Source of the DNA: CAZQFV01 sp964613665
GTDB lineage: Bacteria > Chloroflexota > Chloroflexia > DTKN01
Reading direction: 5' to 3'
Assembly (NCBI GenBank): GCA_964613665.1
Contig: CAZTIG010000011.1
Coordinates: 21,546-85,545, forward strand
DNA length: 64,000 bases
This document shows, piece by piece, positions 1 to 6,315 of the stretch. A program made the translations under genes and the position numbers. The notes beneath the pieces were generated by a model. It was given only the letters and a program-made list of their open reading frames with translations, did not search any database and had not been told where the DNA came from. Position 1 is the stretch's first letter. Every line of letters starts with the position of its first letter.

Positions 1-474
1 CGCAGCGGCCAGGTCGTTCCCGTCGCGCCGGCCATGCCGGCCGAGGCCATCCCCACCCGCGTGGTCGAGGTGCTACGCGAGGAGGGTGGGGTCAGCCTGA
101 CCGAGGCCAAGGTGATCGTCTCCGGCGGCCGCGGCGTGGGCGGGGCCGCGGGCTTTCAGCCGCTGCAGGAGCTGGCCGGCCTGCTGGGCGGGGCCGTGGG
201 GGCCTCGCGCTCGGCGGTGGACCAGCAGTGGATCTCGTACCCGCACCAGGTCGGCCAGACCGGGGTGACGGTGCGGCCGGACCTCTACATGGCCTGCGGC
301 ATCAGCGGGGCCATCCAGCACGTCGCCGGGATGCGCGGCTCGCGCTACATCGTCGCCATCAACAAGGACCCCGAGGCGCCGATCTTCCAAGTGGCCGACT
401 ATGGCATCGTGGGCGACATCAAGGTGGTGCTGCCGGCCCTGGTCAGGGCGCTGAGGGAAAAGATGGGGAAGTAG
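1..474 (+). CDS. etfA: Electron transfer flavoprotein alpha subunit, C-terminal part (5' end outside window)
   Basis: The reading frame is open from base 1, so the first codons lie upstream; 157 residues are visible. They match the FAD-binding C-terminal domain of EtfA: GGRGVGG near residue 41, then GQTGVTVRPDLYMACGISGA and INKDPEAPIFQVADYGIVGD, the family's FAD-contacting segments. EtfA pairs with EtfB and passes electrons from acyl-CoA and other dehydrogenases to an ETF:quinone reductase or, in bifurcating forms, to ferredoxin. The partner etfB is probably just upstream, outside the window. The gene converges on the minus-strand riboswitch unit, with a GC hairpin (515-543) between them. The family call is secure; which EtfAB subtype it is cannot be told from this fragment. 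Confidence 0.95.
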   Translation, partial: RSGQVVPVAPAMPAEAIPTRVVEVLREEGGVSLTEAKVIVSGGRGVGGAAGFQPLQELAGLLGGAVGASRSAVDQQWISYPHQVGQTGVTVRPDLYMACGISGAIQHVAGMRGSRYIVAINKDPEAPIFQVADYGIVGDIKVVLPALVRALREKMGK

Positions 475-514
475 CGCCCCCGCGCCGATGGCGCGCGCCC
501 AGAAGAGAACAGCG

Positions 515-543
515 GGGGCCCCGGCGGGCACTGCCGGGGCCCC
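515..543. terminator. GC-rich perfect hairpin between etfA and the microprotein gene
   Basis: An 11-bp perfect stem (GGGGCCCCGGC at 515-525 with its complement at 533-543) closes a 7-nt loop. It lies 40 nt after the etfA stop and 22 nt after the stop of the minus-strand microprotein. There is no clean T-run, although the minus-strand continuation is pyrimidine-rich (TGTTCTCTTCT). Probably a shared bidirectional 3' end; inferred from structure and position. Confidence 0.6.
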
Positions 544-565
544 TGTCGTGGGACGTCGATGCCGA

Positions 566-715
566 TCAGGAGAGGGTGAGGAGCAGCTTTCTGAGGATGG
601 ATAGCAGCGTGCCGGCGCCGTCGGTGCCGGCGCGTGGGCGGGCCTTCTCGGCCTCGTGCTGCACGTGCGCGCAGTGCACCCTGGCCAGATCGTTCAGCAG
701 CAGGTAGCGCATCAT
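566..715 (-). CDS. 49-aa microprotein downstream of a c-di-AMP riboswitch
   Basis: This small ORF (MMRYLLLNDLARVHCAHVQH to SILRKLLLTLS) is not recognised. Its start is very well supported: AAGGAGG (722-728) lies 6 nt before ATG at 715. Upstream on the same strand are a c-di-AMP aptamer, an intrinsic terminator and a consensus promoter; downstream is a GC hairpin, so the ORF appears to be the only gene of the transcript. The C-terminal 17 residues (GAGTLLSILRKLLLTLS) could form a cationic amphipathic helix; the N-terminus has one Cys and several His. No signal peptide and no full transmembrane segment is evident. Genes controlled by this riboswitch class elsewhere include potassium transporters and cell-wall hydrolases, so a role in osmotic or wall stress is a guess. 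A non-coding reading (a leader feeding a longer transcript) is possible but no larger ORF follows. Confidence 0.7.
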   Translation of the reverse strand: MMRYLLLNDLARVHCAHVQHEAEKARPRAGTDGAGTLLSILRKLLLTLS

Positions 716-775
716 CGTCCGCCTCCTTTCTGCCGGGCATGGGCCCGACGCGTGAGGCGCCCTCGAATCGCATAG

Positions 776-807
776 AAAAAGGGCACCTGGCAAGAAATCC
801 GGTGTCC
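776..807 (-). terminator. Riboswitch expression platform: intrinsic terminator
   Basis: On the minus strand GGACACCGG (807-799) pairs with CCAGGTGCC (790-782) around an 8-nt loop, with one bulged A per arm, followed by C and five U (780-776). The 5' arm begins in the last three bases of the aptamer (807-805), so ligand-bound aptamer and terminator compete. This is the layout expected of a c-di-AMP switch that controls transcription of the microprotein gene. Confidence 0.8.
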
Positions 808-920
808 TTCTTCAACGCCTCCGGGGTTAGCTGACGGGCTCGGGCCGAAGAAGGTGGCCCTACGCTGCTTTCCGGCGATTCGCCCCTGGTATGGGTCCCC
901 CGCTGCTTCGCACTCGGCGC
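805..920 (-). promoter_or_regulatory. Cyclic di-AMP riboswitch (ydaO/yuaA type)
   Basis: Read on the minus strand, the segment follows the ydaO-yuaA aptamer consensus nearly end to end: P1 5' strand GCGCC at 920-916, then AGCGGGGGACCCA, GGGGCGAAUC, GCGUAGGG, CCCGAGCCCGUCAGCUAACC, CCGGAGGCGUUGAAG, with GGCGU closing P1. The tail GAAGAAGG pairs with the internal CCUUCUUC, as in solved c-di-AMP aptamers. The class binds c-di-AMP and usually switches expression off when the nucleotide is high. A consensus promoter lies 31 nt upstream, an intrinsic terminator follows directly, and the next ORF is the 49-aa protein. Recognition rests on the conserved core seen here, not on a covariance-model score. 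Confidence 0.92.
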
Positions 921-950
921 AGTGGTCCATCGTATGCGATTCCGGGGCAT

Positions 951-979
951 ATTCTACGACGGGGACGGCCTTTTGTCAA
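951..979 (-). promoter_or_regulatory. Promoter of the riboswitch/microprotein unit
   Basis: On the minus strand TTGACA (979-974) and TAGAAT (956-951) are separated by 17 bp, a near-perfect sigma-70 promoter. It is back to back with the ppk1 promoter, with only 14 bp between the two -35 boxes, so one regulator bound here could affect both directions. Confidence 0.85.
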
Positions 980-993
980 GTGACCGCGCTCCC

Positions 994-1022
994 TTGACCC
1001 CCGCGCCCCCGTATGCTACAAT
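994..1022 (+). promoter_or_regulatory. ppk1 promoter
   Basis: TTGACC (994-999), a 17-bp spacer and TACAAT (1017-1022). It overlaps the in-frame upstream ATG at 1020 and the alternative start at 1013, which argues that translation of ppk1 starts further down, at GTG 1073. Confidence 0.85.
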
Positions 1023-1072
1023 GTTCCGCAGAGAACAATCCACCGCGCCCTTGTGGGAACCAGGAGCCCGCC

Positions 1073-3211
1073 GTGGCCAAGAAGGCTGCCACCGAACCGG
1101 AGACCGAGGCTATCGACCTGGCCGATCCGCGCCTGTACATCAACCGCGAGCTCTCGCAGCTGCAGTTCAACTACCGCGTGCTGGAGGAGGCGCTGGGCAA
1201 GCGCCACCCCCTGCTCGAACGGGTCAAGTTCCTGGCCATCTTCTCCAGCAACATGGACGAGTTCTTCATGATCCGCGTCTCCGGCCTGGTCCGGCAGCTC
1301 ACCGGCGGGGTGCGCGAGGCTCCCCCCGACGGCATGAGCCCGGCCGACCAGCTGGCCGCCATCCGCCGCGAGCTGCTGCCCATGCTGGCCCAGCAGCTCG
1401 ATTGCTGGAAGAACGACATCGTGCCGAAGCTGCAGGCGGCCGGCATCCAGGTCTGGGGGTACAAGGACCTGAAGGGCAAGCAGCGCAAACTGCTGCGGCG
1501 CTACTTTGAGCAGGAGATCTTGCCCATCCTCACCCCGCTGGCCTTCGACCCGGGCCACCCCTTTCCGCACATCTCCAACCTGAGCTTCAACCTGGCCATC
1601 GTCATCGACGACCCGGAGCAGGGCGAGCGCTTCGCCCGCCTGAAGGTGCCCGACATCCTGCCCAGGCTGCTGGGCATCCCCAGCGAGGACAAGGCCGACA
1701 CGTACGAGCGGTTGGGCCTGGCCCAGGCCCAGGCGAGCAACTTTGTCTGGATCGAGGAAGTGGTCGCCGCCAACCTGGACCTGCTCTTTCCCGGCCTGGA
1801 GATCGTAGCGGCCCATCCCTTCCGCATCACCCGCGACGCCGACCTGGAGATCGAGGAGGACGAGGCCTCCGACCTGCTGACCACCATCGAGGAGAGCGTG
1901 GGCCAGCGCTACTTTGGCTCGGCGGTGCGCCTGGAGGTGGACAGCGCCATGCCGGAGCGCATCCGCAACATCCTGATCAGCAACCTGGGGCTGGCACCAC
2001 ATCAGGTCTATACGGTGGACGGGCCCTTGGGCATGGCCGACCTGATGGAGCTGACGCGCATCGAGCGCCCCGACCTGAAGGATCCCCCCTTTGTGCCGGC
2101 CGTGCCGCCGGCGCTGGCCCGCGGCGAGAGCATCTTTGCCACGATGCGCCGCCGCGACCTGCTGGTCTATCACCCCTACGACAGCTTCTCCCCGGTGGTC
2201 GATTTCGTCCGCAGCGCGGCCCGCGACCCCCAGGTGCTGGCGATCAAGCAGACGCTCTACCGGGCCGGCACCAACTCGCCGGTGGTCGACGCGCTCATGG
2301 AGGCCCGCGAGAACGGCAAGCAAGTAGCCGTGCTGGTGGAGCTCAAGGCGCGCTTCGACGAGGAGAACAACATCGTCTGGGCCCGCGCCCTGGAGCGGGC
2401 CGGCGTTCACGTGGTGTATGGCCTGGTGGGGCTCAAGACGCACGCCAAGATGTGCCTGGTGGTGCGCCGGGAGGAAGAGGGCATCGTTCGCTACGTGCAC
2501 ATGGCCACGGGCAACTACAACGCCGTGACGGCGCGCGTCTATGCCGACCTGGGTTACTTTACCTGTGACCCGGAGATCGGCGCCGACGTCTCCGAGTTGT
2601 TCAACGCCCTCACCGGGTACGCCCGCCAGCCGCGCTACCGCAAGCTGCTGGTTGCCCCCGGGCAGATGCGCCAGGGAATCCTGAACCGCATCGAGCGGGA
2701 GATCGAGCGCCAGCGCCAGCACGGGGACGGCTACCTGGGCTTCAAGCTGAACCACCTGGTCGACCCGGCCTGCATCCAGGCGCTCTACCGGGCCTCGCAG
2801 GCCGGGGTGCGCGTGGACCTGCAGGTGCGCAGCACCTGCTGCCTGCGGCCGGGGCTGCCCGGCATCAGCGAGAACATCACCGTCACCTCGGTGGTGGGGC
2901 GCTTCCTGGAGCACTGCCGCATCCTCTACTTCCGCAACGGCGGGGCGGAGGAGATCCTCCTGGGCAGCGCCGACCTGATGCCGCGCAACCTGGATCGCCG
3001 TGTGGAGACGCTCTTCCCGGTGGGCGACGCCGAACTGCGCGACACGATCCGTGACAACATCCTGGGCATCCACCTGAAGGACAACCAACAGGCCCGGCGA
3101 CTGCTGCCCGACGGGAGCTACCAGCCGGTGCGGCCGCGCTCGGGCGAGCCGGAGCTGAGCTCGCAGCTGTGGATGGTAGAGCACCGCGGGATGTGGAACA
3201 GCGAAGAGTGA
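1073..3211 (+). CDS. ppk1: Polyphosphate kinase 1
   Basis: PPK1 reversibly transfers the gamma phosphate of ATP to inorganic polyphosphate through a phosphohistidine. The 712-residue length and the full domain order (N, head, C1, C2) match the family. The N-terminus YINRELSQLQFNYRVLEEA and SSNMDEFFMIRVSG are diagnostic; GLKTHAKMCLV carries the autophosphorylated His, about residue 457; HMATGNYN and LMPRNLDRRVE are C-terminal active-site segments. GTG 1073 is chosen because CAGGAG lies 7 nt upstream and the longer ORF runs into the promoter. It opens the polyphosphate island and is followed after 4 nt by the phosphoesterase-HD gene, so the two are probably co-transcribed. Confidence 0.96.
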   Translation: MAKKAATEPETEAIDLADPRLYINRELSQLQFNYRVLEEALGKRHPLLERVKFLAIFSSNMDEFFMIRVSGLVRQLTGGVREAPPDGMSPADQLAAIRRELLPMLAQQLDCWKNDIVPKLQAAGIQVWGYKDLKGKQRKLLRRYFEQEILPILTPLAFDPGHPFPHISNLSFNLAIVIDDPEQGERFARLKVPDILPRLLGIPSEDKADTYERLGLAQAQASNFVWIEEVVAANLDLLFPGLEIVAAHPFRITRDADLEIEEDEASDLLTTIEESVGQRYFGSAVRLEVDSAMPERIRNILISNLGLAPHQVYTVDGPLGMADLMELTRIERPDLKDPPFVPAVPPALARGESIFATMRRRDLLVYHPYDSFSPVVDFVRSAARDPQVLAIKQTLYRAGTNSPVVDALMEARENGKQVAVLVELKARFDEENNIVWARALERAGVHVVYGLVGLKTHAKMCLVVRREEEGIVRYVHMATGNYNAVTARVYADLGYFTCDPEIGADVSELFNALTGYARQPRYRKLLVAPGQMRQGILNRIEREIERQRQHGDGYLGFKLNHLVDPACIQALYRASQAGVRVDLQVRSTCCLRPGLPGISENITVTSVVGRFLEHCRILYFRNGGAEEILLGSADLMPRNLDRRVETLFPVGDAELRDTIRDNILGIHLKDNQQARRLLPDGSYQPVRPRSGEPELSSQLWMVEHRGMWNSEE

Positions 3212-3215
3212 AAAG

Positions 3216-4640
3216 ATGATGAGAATAGCCTTGCTCGGCGATGTCCATGCCAACCTGCCCGCCCTGGAGGCGGTGCTGGCACACGCCCAGCAGCGCGGCG
3301 TGGAAGCGATCTGGAACGTGGGCGACTGGCTTGGTTACGGGGCCTTTCCCAACGAGGTGGTGGCGCGGCTGCGCCAGGAGAACGCCCTCAGCATCATCGG
3401 CAACTATGACCTGAAGGCGCTGCAGGTCGGGCAGGAGCCCGAGCGCAAGGCCAAGAAGCCGGAGAAGATGCTGGCCTTTCGCTGGAGCTACGAGACGCTC
3501 AGTAAGGAGAACCGCAAGTACCTGCGGACCCTCTCCCGGGAAGTCCGGCTGGAGGCGGAGGGCCGGCGCATCCTGCTGACGCACGGCAGCCCGGCCTCGG
3601 ACTCGGAGTACGTCACGGCCGAGACGCCGTTGGAACGCCTGCGCGAGCTGGCGCAGATGGCCAACGCCGACATCGTCATCTGCGGCCACGCGCACCGGCC
3701 GGCCGTGCGCAAGGTGGACGGGGTCTGGTTCATCAACACCGGCAGCGTGGGCCGGCCGGACGACGGCGACCCGCGGGCCTGCTACGCCATCCTGGTGCTC
3801 GGCCCGCACTATTTCCGCGTCTGGCATTACCGGGTAGAGTACGACGTGGAGCGGGCCGTAGCCGCTATCCGCGCCCAGAAGCTGCCGGAGGCCTTTGCCC
3901 AGATGGTGCTGCAGGGACGCAGCCTGGAGGCGCTGCAGGTAGTGGAGTCGTCCCCGCTGGCCGCGGACAGTCCGGCCGAGGAGTCGGCCGTCCCGGCGGA
4001 GCGGGGGACCCCGCCGGCCGTGGCCTCGCCGCGGCGGGCCGTCGCCAGCGGGACGGAGGAGGAGGCCCTGCCGGCCGTGCGCCAGCTGGCCCAGAGCTGG
4101 CCCGACGGGGTAGCCCACGCCGAGCAGGTGACGCGGCTGGCGCTGCGGCTGTTCGACGAGCTGCAGCCCTGGCACGGGCTCGGCCCGGAGGCGCGCTTCT
4201 GGCTGCAGTGCGCGGCGCTGCTGCACGACATCGGCTGGGCCGAGGGCTGGCAGGGGCACCACAAGGCCTCGCTGCGCCTGATCCTGGAGGCGCCGGGGCT
4301 ACCGCTTCGCCAGCGCGAGCGGCTGATCGTGGCCTCGATCGCCCGCTACCACCGCCGGGCCCTGCCCAGCAAGAAGCACGGCCACTACGCCGAGCTGAAG
4401 CCGGCCGACCGGCGGGTGGTGACGGCGTTGGCCGCCCTCCTGCGCGTAGCCGACGGCCTGGACTGCACCCACCAGAACATGGTCGAGGAGCTGACCGTCG
4501 AGGTGACGCCGGAGGTAGTGCGGGTGCGCTGTGCGGCGCGCGGGCCGGCCGAGGAGGAGCGCCGGGATGCCCAGGACAAGGGAGGGCTGCTGTCGCAGGT
4601 GCTGGCGAAGGGCCTCGAGATCGAGATGGCGCTGGTCTAG
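3216..4640 (+). CDS. Metallophosphoesterase fused to a Ppx/GppA-type HD domain
   Basis: The 474-residue protein has two parts. Residues 1-165 form a calcineurin-like phosphoesterase of the YfcE/MJ0936 type: GDVHANLPALEAV near residue 8, GDW, GNYD, THGSP and GHAHRPAVR supply the two-metal ligands. A proline/alanine-rich linker follows (about 245-285). Residues 290-474 resemble the HD domain at the C-terminus of exopolyphosphatase/GppA: LLHDIGWAEG (His near 337), IARYHRRALPSKKHG and LLRVADGLDCTHQ. The gene sits 4 nt after ppk1, so polyphosphate or a guanosine-tetraphosphate-like nucleotide is a reasonable substrate guess, but the ASKHA catalytic half of Ppx is absent. ATG 3216 and ATG 3219 are equivalent starts. 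Its TAG shares the palindrome CTAG with the TAG of the converging ppk2 gene. Confidence 0.85.
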   Translation: MMRIALLGDVHANLPALEAVLAHAQQRGVEAIWNVGDWLGYGAFPNEVVARLRQENALSIIGNYDLKALQVGQEPERKAKKPEKMLAFRWSYETLSKENRKYLRTLSREVRLEAEGRRILLTHGSPASDSEYVTAETPLERLRELAQMANADIVICGHAHRPAVRKVDGVWFINTGSVGRPDDGDPRACYAILVLGPHYFRVWHYRVEYDVERAVAAIRAQKLPEAFAQMVLQGRSLEALQVVESSPLAADSPAEESAVPAERGTPPAVASPRRAVASGTEEEALPAVRQLAQSWPDGVAHAEQVTRLALRLFDELQPWHGLGPEARFWLQCAALLHDIGWAEGWQGHHKASLRLILEAPGLPLRQRERLIVASIARYHRRALPSKKHGHYAELKPADRRVVTALAALLRVADGLDCTHQNMVEELTVEVTPEVVRVRCAARGPAEEERRDAQDKGGLLSQVLAKGLEIEMALV

Positions 4641-5425
4641 CCGTTGCCCTTCTTCCCTTTTTTCCCCTTGCGTTCGCCCTTGCCGCCGGCCGGCACGCCT
4701 GCCGTGGGCGTGTAGCGCAGCTCGCGGCTCAGGCGCTCCACCAGCGTGCGCAGCGTCTTGATCCGCGCGTACAGCTTGTCGTTGCCCTCGACGACGGTCC
4801 ACGGCGCGGTGGCGGTGCTGGTCTTCAGGAGCATGTCCTCCACCGCCTCCTCGTACTGCTCCCACTTGCCGCGGTTGCGCCAGTCCTCCTCGCCCAGCTT
4901 CCAGGCCAGGTAGGGAGTGGCCTGGCGGGCCTCGAAGCGGCGCAGCTGCTCATCCTTGCTGATGTGGATCCAGAACTTGGCCAGAATGATGCCAAAGTCG
5001 GCCAGCTGGCGCTCGAACTCGTTGATCTCGCGGTAGGCCCGCTTCCACTCCGCTTCCGTGCAAAAGCCCTCGATGCGCTCCACCATGACGCGCCCGTACC
5101 AGCTGCGGTCAAAGATGAGCACCTGTTTCTCCTCCGGCGGTCGCAGCCGTCGCCAGAAGCGCCAGAGGTAGTGGTGGGTGCGGTCCTCGCCCTGCGGGGC
5201 AGCGATCGGCAGGACCTCGTAGCCGCGCGGGTCCAGCTTCTCGGTGACGCGCTTGATATTCCCGCCCTTGCCGGCGGCGTCCCAGCCTTCGTACACCATC
5301 ACCATCGTCCGCTTCTGCACATAGAGCTGGTAGGCCAGTTCGCGCAGCTGGAGCTGCAAGGGAATCAACTGCTGGTTGTACTCCTCGCGGGTCAGCGATT
5401 GGCTGAGGTCCAACTTCTCCAGCAT
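4637..5425 (-). CDS. ppk2: Polyphosphate kinase 2 family phosphotransferase (distal copy)
   Basis: PPK2 enzymes move phosphate between polyphosphate and nucleoside mono- or diphosphates. The 262 residues contain Walker A GWDAAGKGG (residues 47-55), LDPRGYEV, the lid-region HYLWRFWRRLP-like segment, and DRSWYGRVMVERIEG with the catalytic Asp. The single PPK2 domain and the short N-terminus fit class I or III enzymes; nucleotide preference cannot be read reliably. The C-terminus is a Lys/Gly-rich tail (about 245-262, KGERKGKKGKKGNG), possibly a polyanion-binding extension. GAGGAGGG lies 6 nt before ATG 5425, and the upstream ppk2 copy ends 2 nt away, so both are in one operon. The stop codon overlaps that of the phosphoesterase-HD gene. 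Confidence 0.93.
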   Translation of the reverse strand: MLEKLDLSQSLTREEYNQQLIPLQLQLRELAYQLYVQKRTMVMVYEGWDAAGKGGNIKRVTEKLDPRGYEVLPIAAPQGEDRTHHYLWRFWRRLRPPEEKQVLIFDRSWYGRVMVERIEGFCTEAEWKRAYREINEFERQLADFGIILAKFWIHISKDEQLRRFEARQATPYLAWKLGEEDWRNRGKWEQYEEAVEDMLLKTSTATAPWTVVEGNDKLYARIKTLRTLVERLSRELRYTPTAGVPAGGKGERKGKKGKKGNG

Positions 5426-5427
5426 GG

Positions 5428-6210
5428 CTAGCCCTCCTCGCTCGTCTCGGGCCCGGGCACGGCGACCTCGGCCGGCGGCGGGGTCGGCAGCGGCCGGCCG
5501 CGCCGCACCAGGGCTTCCTCCAGCCGGCGGATGATCGTCTCAAAGATCTTGACCCGCGCCCAGTAGCGGTCGGTAGCCTCGACGATCGTCCAGGGTCCCC
5601 ACTCGGTGTCGGTGCGCTCCAGCATCTCCTCGATGGCCGCCAGGTATTGGCCGTACTTGCGGTGGTGCGCCCAGTCCTCCGGCTGGACGTGCCAGGCCTC
5701 CAGGGGGTCCGCCTCGATCTCCTTGAAGCGGCGGGCCTGTTCCTTCTTGCTGATGTGCAGGAAGAACTTGCACACGACGTAGCCGTCATCGGCGATGGTG
5801 CGCTCAAAGTTGACGATGTCCTGGTAGGCCTGCCGCCACAGCGGCTCGGGGGTGAGCCCCTCGACCCGCTCCACCAGCACCCGGCCGTACCAACTCCGGT
5901 CGAAGATGGCCATCTGTCCATAGTTGGGCAGCTTCTGCCAGAAGCGCCACAGCCAGGGCATGTGGGACTCGGTCGTGCGCGGCGCCTGGATGGCATAGAG
6001 CTTGAAGCCGCGCGGGTCCAGCCGCTGGGTCAGCAGGTTGATAGAGGTACCCTTGCCGGAGGCATCCCAGCCCTCGAAGACGATCACCGAGGCGATTCCG
6101 GCATCCCAGCTAGCTTTCTGCAGGTCGTAGAGGCGGTTGCGCAACTCGGGGAAGCGGGCCTTGTACTCTTTCTTGGTAAGGCTCCTGGTGAGATCGACTT
6201 TCTCCAGCAT
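5428..6210 (-). CDS. ppk2: Polyphosphate kinase 2 family phosphotransferase (proximal copy)
   Basis: A second, diverged PPK2 of 260 residues: Walker A GWDASGKGT (47-55), LDPRGFKLYAIQAP, WLWRFWQKLP and DRSWYGRVLVERVEG. Its N-terminus MLEKVDLTRSLTKKEY parallels that of the neighbour, so the pair looks like an old tandem duplication that has separated in sequence, perhaps for different nucleotides (AMP versus ADP/GDP). ATG 6210 is used because AAGGAGC is placed 8 nt upstream; the longer in-frame start at 6273 has no such site and lies in repeat-like sequence. It follows CYTH-CHAD after 96 nt and probably shares its promoter at 8133-8161. Confidence 0.93.
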   Translation of the reverse strand: MLEKVDLTRSLTKKEYKARFPELRNRLYDLQKASWDAGIASVIVFEGWDASGKGTSINLLTQRLDPRGFKLYAIQAPRTTESHMPWLWRFWQKLPNYGQMAIFDRSWYGRVLVERVEGLTPEPLWRQAYQDIVNFERTIADDGYVVCKFFLHISKKEQARRFKEIEADPLEAWHVQPEDWAHHRKYGQYLAAIEEMLERTDTEWGPWTIVEATDRYWARVKIFETIIRRLEEALVRRGRPLPTPPPAEVAVPGPETSEEG

Positions 6211-6265
6211 CGGAGTGCTCCTTGAACAGGACGGCAGGCCTGGTGATCGAGACAGGACCGGGAGA

Positions 6266-6315
6266 AGCAGCATTCACAGAACGCGAAGACGTGAAACGTA
6301 GAACCCTCAATACAG
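6266..6315. repeat. Short period-8 repeat-like spacer between CYTH-CHAD and ppk2
   Basis: On plus the words ACGCGAAG, ACGTGAAA and CGTAGAAC follow one another with period 8, flanked by CACAGAAC and ATACAGAAC. It resembles the other intergenic period-7/8 elements of the window but is short and degenerate. Confidence 0.45.

Noticed and set aside
1013..1072. Upstream start of ppk1 at 1013
   Set aside because: It lies in the -10 box; GTG 1073 has a ribosome site and fits the family's N-terminus.
1016..3253. 745-codon minus frame opposite ppk1
   Set aside because: Low-information His/Gln/Val-rich sequence antisense to PPK1; no ribosome site or homology recognised.
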